Assembly: GCA_031290885.1 (NCBI GenBank)
Contig: JAISLQ010000082.1
Span: forward strand, 1 to 55,144
Length of the DNA: 55,144 nucleotides
Direction: 5' to 3'
Source: Acidaminococcales bacterium
GTDB lineage: Bacteria > Bacillota > Negativicutes > Acidaminococcales > JAISLQ01
The position numbers and the translations under genes were made by a program. Below are positions 50,655 through 55,144 of the stretch, in pieces; position 1 is the stretch's first letter, and every line of letters begins with the position of its first letter. Below the pieces are notes generated by a model. The model did not search any database and had not been told where the DNA came from. It was given only the letters and a program-made list of their open reading frames with translations.

Positions 50655-51317
50655 ATGGAACAAATCAACGCAAAACAGTGGCTTAATGTCATTGGCAAAG
50701 AAAAATTGCAGGCGTTCCAGGACAGCTTTGCCAAAACTTTCGGCATAAGCTTGTGTTTTCTTGATCTTTCAGGCGAACCGCTGTTGGTTTGGTCAAATCT
50801 GCCGCTGGTTTGCGATTATATGATAAAAAACAACCTGAAACGCTGCCTGATGGAAAGAAGGAAGGTAATCCAGGTTGCCAGGGGCACAAAGGATGTTTAT
50901 ATTCACCATTGTTTTACGGGCCTGGTTTTTTTCGGCAGCCCGATTTACTGCTTGGGCAGGATTGTTTGCATAGCTTACGGCGGCGGCGTACTTACGGTTG
51001 AGGAAGAACAATTCCACGGCATTATCAATCTCCTGAACGACATCTTTAATATGACTAACATTGACGAGAACTCATTTTTGCAGGCAAACCCGGCAAGCCC
51101 GCTGGAAACTTATCTGCGCGCCCGCCTGAGCGCCCGTGAATTGGAAGTGACCATGCTCATGTTAAAGAAAAATTCCAACCGCGATATCGCCCAGACACTT
51201 TATATAAGCGAAAAGACGGTCAAGACCCACGTCAGCCATATCCTGGGCAAACTGAACCTGAAAGACCGGCGCCAATTGTTCGCTCTGGAAAACGAGCTTT
51301 TGAAAGGCGGCTCGTAG
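50655..51317 (+). CDS. PocR-domain LuxR-type transcriptional regulator
   Basis: A 220-residue regulator. The N-terminal part (about 10-135) is a PocR-type sensory domain, with DSFAKTFGISLCFLDLSGEPL and a cysteine-containing HHCFTGLVFFGSPI typical of the family; PocR domains bind small ligands such as diols. The C-terminal part is a LuxR helix-turn-helix, SARELEVTMLMLKKNSNRDI followed by SEKTVKTHVSHILGKLN. GGGAG lies about 10 bases before the ATG. It is followed 2 bases later by a sensor kinase, so ligand sensing and phosphorelay may join in one circuit. Confidence 0.87.
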   Translation: MEQINAKQWLNVIGKEKLQAFQDSFAKTFGISLCFLDLSGEPLLVWSNLPLVCDYMIKNNLKRCLMERRKVIQVARGTKDVYIHHCFTGLVFFGSPIYCLGRIVCIAYGGGVLTVEEEQFHGIINLLNDIFNMTNIDENSFLQANPASPLETYLRARLSARELEVTMLMLKKNSNRDIAQTLYISEKTVKTHVSHILGKLNLKDRRQLFALENELLKGGS

Positions 51318-51319
51318 CT

Positions 51320-53320
51320 ATGTCCATCCGAAGAAAAATGATGATCGTCATTTTCATAGCCGTCATTTTCCCCAGCGCGCTTATGCTGGCATTTATCAAC
51401 TTTGAACAAAAAGACCAGATAAATCAGGATGCGCGGCAATACCTTTCCAACGCTTTCGCCGTAGCGTACAATATAGAAAACTCCCAGTTGTCGGAACTGA
51501 AGCTAAGCGCCAGCATGCTGGCCACCAACCCGGAATTTATCGGCAGAATGGAAGACCCGGAATACCTGACCGATTGCCTGGCCCGTTTGCAAAAACTTTT
51601 GCCCTATCTGGATTTTCTGGTGGTAATCCGACCGGACGCGGAAGAACTGATAGCGTCCTCCAAGCCCTTTCTCGCCGGCATCCCGGCCTCGCTGCGGGGA
51701 ATGCTGCTCTCCGGGGCGCCGCGGCATTCTGTCGTCTCTTCCGGGCTGGTCTTTGACCTTTCGGAGGTTTCCGTTCCCGACAGCCCGGAATGGGAACGCT
51801 ACCAAATAAAAATAATGAAGACAGGTGAACATTTCAACAAATGCCTTGCCGGCGTGGCGGTCGCGCCGATACTGCGCGACGGGCGGCTTGTCGCTTACAT
51901 GGCGCTCGCGGATATCGCCAACAATGACAGTTCCATGCCCACGCAGTTTACCAAAAACATCGAGGACGCCTACTTTTCGCTTACGGTAAGCGGCGTGCGC
52001 GTATGTTCCAATGTGCGCGACACCGCCGGCACGAGCTATATCGGCTCTTACGGCCCGGTCTCGGCCGACCAGTGGGAGCGGGTGGAAAAGATTGAATTTG
52101 GCCGGGTAAATGTCGGCAAAGAGGTACATGTTTTTTTCACCGGCTATATCAAAGATTACAACGGCAAGCCGATTGCCGCCCTGGGCGTGGGCATTCCGGA
52201 AGAACGTTTTTACGTCATCATGAACATCCAAAAACGCGTTACTGTCCTTATTTGCGCCGTTACCCTGCTGCTGGTTCTGACCTTCAGCTATTTCGTTACC
52301 GGAAAGATTACCAAGCCGATCAACCTGGCCACGGAAATAGCGCAAAAAGTCTCGCAAGGCGAAAGAAGCATCGCCGTGCCGCCCAACATGCTTGTGGGAA
52401 GGCAGGAAACGGCGCGCCTTTTAAGGGCGCTCAACGAAATGGCCAAGACCCTGGGCGCTATGGAACAGGAAATCAAACGTTTTGTGCAGGACCTTATCGA
52501 CAGCAACAACCAACTGGAAGAAAAAATCGAGCAGCGCACTGCGGCGCTGCGGCAGATGATTAGGGACCTGGAACGCTCCAATACCGTAAAATCACAATTT
52601 TTGTCCAATATGACGCACGAGTTGCGGACGCCGCTCAGCGCCGTGATTTGTTCCGGCGAGGCCCTGCTGGAAGGACATTTCGGCTTGCTGACAGAAAAAC
52701 AGGCCAAACATGTAAACAACATGATTTGCAGCGGCCGGCATTTATTGCAAATAATCAACGATATATTGGACATTTCAAAGATCGACGCCGGCATGATGAA
52801 ACTCAATTTCAGCGAATTCCGTTTCGCGGACGCGCTTGACCAAACACTTTTGACCTTTTATTCGGTTGCCGGCCGCAAGGAGGTCGCCATTCAGGAAAAT
52901 TGCCCGGCCAACATACTGCTTTACGCCGACGAAAAGAAAATCCGGCAAATTCTTTACAACCTTTTGTCCAACGCGATCAAATTTGTGCCAAGGGGCGGCA
53001 AGGTATGGGTGGACGTGCGGGAATTGGACAATATGCTGCGGATCGCGGTGAAAGACAACGGCATCGGCATCAGAAAAGAAGATCAGGAACGCATTTTTGA
53101 AGCTTTTGAACAGGCGGACAGTTCCTATTCCCGGGAATATGAAGGAACCGGGCTGGGACTGCCCCTATGCCGCTATTTAGTGGAAATGCACGGCGGGGAA
53201 ATATATCTGAACAGCCAGGAAGGCGTGGGCACGGAAGTAATATTCACCATTCCCCTGAACAAAAACAGCAAAGACGGGCAAGATGCCGCCGGCGCGGGCG
53301 AAAGGCCGAACGAAAGATAG
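51320..53320 (+). CDS. Membrane-bound sensor histidine kinase
   Basis: A 666-residue kinase with two membrane segments (about 8-24 and 307-327), a large extracytoplasmic sensor domain of Cache-like length between them, HAMP linker, a coiled coil, HisKA dimerization domain with H433 in SNMTHELRTPL, and an HATPase with LYNLLSNAIKF (N box), DNGIGI and GTGLGLPLCRYL. There is no receiver domain. AAAGGCGG lies before the ATG. Partner response regulator follows at 53388. A small GC hairpin (53323-53336) with TTTTT occurs in the gap. Confidence 0.92.
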   Translation: MSIRRKMMIVIFIAVIFPSALMLAFINFEQKDQINQDARQYLSNAFAVAYNIENSQLSELKLSASMLATNPEFIGRMEDPEYLTDCLARLQKLLPYLDFLVVIRPDAEELIASSKPFLAGIPASLRGMLLSGAPRHSVVSSGLVFDLSEVSVPDSPEWERYQIKIMKTGEHFNKCLAGVAVAPILRDGRLVAYMALADIANNDSSMPTQFTKNIEDAYFSLTVSGVRVCSNVRDTAGTSYIGSYGPVSADQWERVEKIEFGRVNVGKEVHVFFTGYIKDYNGKPIAALGVGIPEERFYVIMNIQKRVTVLICAVTLLLVLTFSYFVTGKITKPINLATEIAQKVSQGERSIAVPPNMLVGRQETARLLRALNEMAKTLGAMEQEIKRFVQDLIDSNNQLEEKIEQRTAALRQMIRDLERSNTVKSQFLSNMTHELRTPLSAVICSGEALLEGHFGLLTEKQAKHVNNMICSGRHLLQIINDILDISKIDAGMMKLNFSEFRFADALDQTLLTFYSVAGRKEVAIQENCPANILLYADEKKIRQILYNLLSNAIKFVPRGGKVWVDVRELDNMLRIAVKDNGIGIRKEDQERIFEAFEQADSSYSREYEGTGLGLPLCRYLVEMHGGEIYLNSQEGVGTEVIFTIPLNKNSKDGQDAAGAGERPNER

Positions 53321-53387
53321 CAGCCGCGCTTGCGGCGGCCGGCTTTTTGTTAGAGGTTTTCAGCTATTTTATTTGCGAGGTTTGCGT

Positions 53388-54305
53388 ATGGAGAAAATTT
53401 TGATTGTCGACGACAACGAACAGCATTGCGAATTGTTAAAAGATGTTTTGCTCAGTTGGGGCTATGACGTGCAGCTGTCCCTGCAAGGCATGGACGCGCT
53501 GGGAAAAGCCAAAAAGAATCTGCCGGATTTGATTTTGCTTGACGTCATGCTGCCGGGGCTGAACGGCTTTGAAGTATGCCGGGAATTGAAAAACTATCCC
53601 GGAACCAGGGATATTCCCGTGATAATGCAAACAGTCTTGGACGAAACCGACGACCGTATTCGCGGATACAAAGTGGGCGCGAGCCTTTTCGTCACCAAGC
53701 CTGTCAACTACGCCGAACTGCGGCACCATATTGAACGCCTGATCCAGGCCAAAAAAGGCATGGAAAGCAATGAAGGCCGTTCCGCCGTTGTGCGTACCCT
53801 GATCAGGATTATGGAAAAGTTGTCGCCGGAAATTTACGGACATGCCGCGCAAGTAGCCAATTATTGCAACAAAACCGCCAACTTGCTGGGAATGACTGCG
53901 GAACGCAAGACGCGCCTTGACATCGCGGCCTGGCTGCACGACTTCGGGCGGCTGGCGGACGAGGGGGAACTCGCCCACGGACAGGCCGGCGTGGAAATGC
54001 TCAAAGGGCTCAAGATGAGCGAATGGCTGAACGACTATCTTCTATATCATCACGAATACGCCGACGGCAGCGCGCCTTTGGGAAAAAAGGCGGGCGACCT
54101 GCCGGAAGACGTCTGGCTGTTGGCGGCGGTAAACCAATTCGTCCATTACCTTGATCAATGCCGTGACCAGGAGCAGGCGTTCACGGCCTTTCAGGAACAG
54201 TTAAGCCGCGAACGGTATCCGGAGGCCGCCCTCAACGCTCTGCGGCAAGTAATTCAGGACGAGATTTTCTTAAATAAAGCCTTCCCCGGCAAAATCCCCG
54301 GCTGA
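53388..54305 (+). CDS. Response regulator with degenerate HD-GYP-like output domain
   Basis: A 305-residue protein. The receiver domain (1-118) is complete: DDN, phospho-acceptor D52 (LLDVML) and the conserved lysine in FVTKPVNY. From about residue 140 to 290 comes an HD-type domain with GHAAQVANYC, WLHDFGRLAD (H184), LAHGQAGVEML and YHHEYADG (H221-H222). In HD-GYP enzymes this last part reads HHExxDGxGYP; here GYP is replaced by SAP, and the late aspartate in (I)LAVAD is AAVN. It may not hydrolyse cyclic di-GMP. ATG 53388 follows GCGAGG. Confidence 0.85.
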   Translation: MEKILIVDDNEQHCELLKDVLLSWGYDVQLSLQGMDALGKAKKNLPDLILLDVMLPGLNGFEVCRELKNYPGTRDIPVIMQTVLDETDDRIRGYKVGASLFVTKPVNYAELRHHIERLIQAKKGMESNEGRSAVVRTLIRIMEKLSPEIYGHAAQVANYCNKTANLLGMTAERKTRLDIAAWLHDFGRLADEGELAHGQAGVEMLKGLKMSEWLNDYLLYHHEYADGSAPLGKKAGDLPEDVWLLAAVNQFVHYLDQCRDQEQAFTAFQEQLSRERYPEAALNALRQVIQDEIFLNKAFPGKIPG

Positions 54306-54707
54306 TTTTCCCTTGCAAGGCAAATGTCCTGCCGCGAGGCATTAAGTTTTCAGCGGCGGACAGATCCCCGGCCCAAACCTTCCGAGCCAAAACCCAAAAA
54401 AGATGTTGAAATTTATGCTCTCAATGCAGTAAAATCAATAATGTCCATCAAAGAATCTTGGATAACTTCTTATACTGTCCTCGGAACAAAACATGACTAA
54501 AGCGCACGAGACAATTTGCCCTCCTGCGCGGCGCAAAACGTAGGCGAATCCTTAGCTTTAGGGCCAAGCAGGGCAGTAAATTGGACGCAAAGGCAGCATG
54601 CTTTTGACCTGCGGACATTATTATGGCCCCTGCGCGGCGTTTTGCCGCTTAAACGGCCGGCGCCGCGCCCCGTTCCAATGCGCAGCGCTAAAGCACAAAA
54701 CCAACAA
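54306..54707. other. Intergenic region before tRNA-Ser
   Basis: About 400 bases with no convincing gene. A long frame from 54516 that overlaps the tRNA is taken as spurious. It should contain the tRNA promoter. Sequence around 54455-54480 (TTGGATAACTTCTTATACTG) has promoter-like pieces but a poor spacer. Nothing else was recognised. Confidence 0.4.
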
Positions 54708-54797
54708 GGAGAGGTGGCCGAGCGGTTTAAGGCAGCGGTCTTGAAAACCGCCGCGGCAGCAATGCCGCCGTGGGTTCGAATCCCACCCTCTCCGCCA
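54708..54797 (+). tRNA. tRNA-Ser (anticodon UGA)
   Basis: A 90-base class II tRNA with encoded CCA. The acceptor stem is GGAGAGG (54708-54714) with CCTCTCC (54787-54793), discriminator G then CCA. The D arm is GCCGAGCGGTTTAAGGC, the anticodon loop CTTGAAA gives anticodon TGA, the long variable arm CCGCGGCAGCAATGCCGCC forms a stem as in serine tRNAs, and the T loop is GGGTTCGAATCCC. It reads UCA and related codons. Confidence 0.95.
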
Positions 54798-54906
54798 CTT
54801 TTTGCAGTTTTCGCCTTGTCACAAATGACCGTCAGGAAGGCAGTGGCACATAAAAAGTATGAAGCAGATACGAAGCATGAACGTACTGTCTTAAGTCAAA
54901 GTATAG

Positions 54907-55144
54907 TCAAATACTTTTAAAACAGTAGCAAAGAGCGTCATCAAAACAAGAAACATTAGCGAGCGTTCTGCGCAGTTTAGCTTTTAGCCATGCCAAAAAG
55001 TTTTCAATTGGATCCAATTCGGGTGAATGCGCCGGCAAAAAGATTGGCCTGTGCCCATGTTTCTCCGCAAGCGGAACAAGCTTCGATTTGCGATGAAAAG
55101 CTGCATTGTCCATGACGATTGCCGACTGTTGGTCAAGTTCGTCC
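54907..55144 (-). CDS. IS630-family transposase, C-terminal part (partial, cut by window edge)
   Basis: The final 78 residues of a DDE transposase of the IS630/Tc1-like group. SAIVMDNAAFHRKSKLVPLA contains the second catalytic aspartate and FLPAHSPELDPIENFLAWLK contains the catalytic glutamate (DPIE), with the typical ending. The gene continues beyond 55144, so integrity is not known. Between it and the tRNA, AGTCAAAGTATAGTCAAATA (54896-54915) contains a short direct repeat that may be near the element's end. Insertion just 3' of a tRNA gene is a common spot for mobile DNA. Confidence 0.85.
   Translation of the reverse strand, partial: DELDQQSAIVMDNAAFHRKSKLVPLAEKHGHRPIFLPAHSPELDPIENFLAWLKAKLRRTLANVSCFDDALCYCFKSI

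Noticed and set aside
50288-50686. 132-residue frame upstream of the PocR regulator
   Set aside because: No ribosome binding site, overlaps the regulator start and a strong hairpin, Arg/Ser-rich translation without family features.
54516-54920. 134-residue frame covering the tRNA-Ser gene
   Set aside because: It runs straight through the tRNA and has no protein similarity; the tRNA explains the sequence.
1-55144. CRISPR array
   Set aside because: No series of regularly spaced direct repeats of 24-40 bases was seen; the only near-repeat pair (49894/49955) has two copies.

Overview
The window looks like chromosomal DNA of a GC-rich, low-copy-IS anaerobic Firmicute, most likely a member of the Negativicutes (Selenomonadales/Acidaminococcales type). 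The inference rests on gene order and gene type: a bifunctional Rel-RecJ-LapA-SecF-SecD-YajC-Tgt-QueA-SpoIID-QueH-RuvBAC-YebC run on one strand, strong Gram-positive-style ribosome binding sites (AGGAGG/GGGAGG), frequent TTG and GTG starts, a fold-III amino acid decarboxylase very like the lysine/ornithine decarboxylase of Selenomonas, and several proteins typical of strict anaerobes (DUF3793 with flavodoxin, PduL, AmmeMemoRadiSam proteins, a thioredoxin-reductase-like protein that has lost its NADPH motif). No taxonomic search was possible.

Layout. 1-190: the tail of an IS30-type element. 222-1423: a DUF3793-flavodoxin pair behind a promoter with two identical-geometry palindromic operators, probably metal responsive. 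1441-1535: bidirectional terminators. 1534-18006 (minus strand): a housekeeping block for D-aminoacyl-tRNA clearance, (p)ppGpp, DNA repair (recJ, ruvABC), protein export (secDF, yajC), folate, and queuosine synthesis (tgt, queA, queH). 18119-22600: an accessory island. It holds a frameshifted IS5-type transposase remnant, rtcB with two YjbQ/UPF0047 paralogs, tag, fossils of a type III-like methylase/SNF2-helicase defence cluster, an intact Phd antitoxin with a wrecked Doc toxin, and the start of a MobA/MobL relaxase. 22651-28855 (plus strand): an ECF transporter S component behind a long structured leader, pduL, a MATE exporter, a GT51 transglycosylase and an AmmeMemoRadiSam pair, closed by a strong terminator. 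28992-29716: two half-size TauE/SafE permease genes. 29921-34909 (minus): a complete branched-chain amino acid ABC transporter (livJHMGF). 35258-36457: dinB. 36671-39932 (plus): DUF1015, serC and a probable ferredoxin-type flavin thioredoxin reductase. 40044-40697: a family 4 uracil-DNA glycosylase. 40879-46997 (plus): serS, a lysine/ornithine-type decarboxylase, lysA, a PDZ exported protein and a SpoU-class RNA methyltransferase. 47225-49674 (minus): yjiH-yjiG with an M20 peptidase. 49748-50654: a long, structured non-coding stretch. 50655-54305 (plus): a PocR-LuxR regulator, a hybrid-less sensor kinase and a response regulator with a degenerate HD-GYP domain. 54708-54797: tRNA-Ser(UGA). 54907-55144: the end of an IS630-type transposase running off the window.

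How parts fit. The three queuosine genes act in sequence on tRNA (Tgt inserts preQ1, QueA makes epoxyqueuosine, QueH reduces it). relA, dtd and recJ form the upstream end of the same run. The island between yebC and the ECF gene carries fragments of at least four kinds of mobile or defence gene around an intact RNA-repair-like trio (YjbQ-YjbQ-RtcB), so it is the region with the most unexplained biology. The decarboxylase/lysA pair, the GT51 enzyme and the SpoIID/LytB protein all point to cell-wall metabolism of the Negativicutes kind, where diamines decorate peptidoglycan (established for Selenomonas; inferred here).
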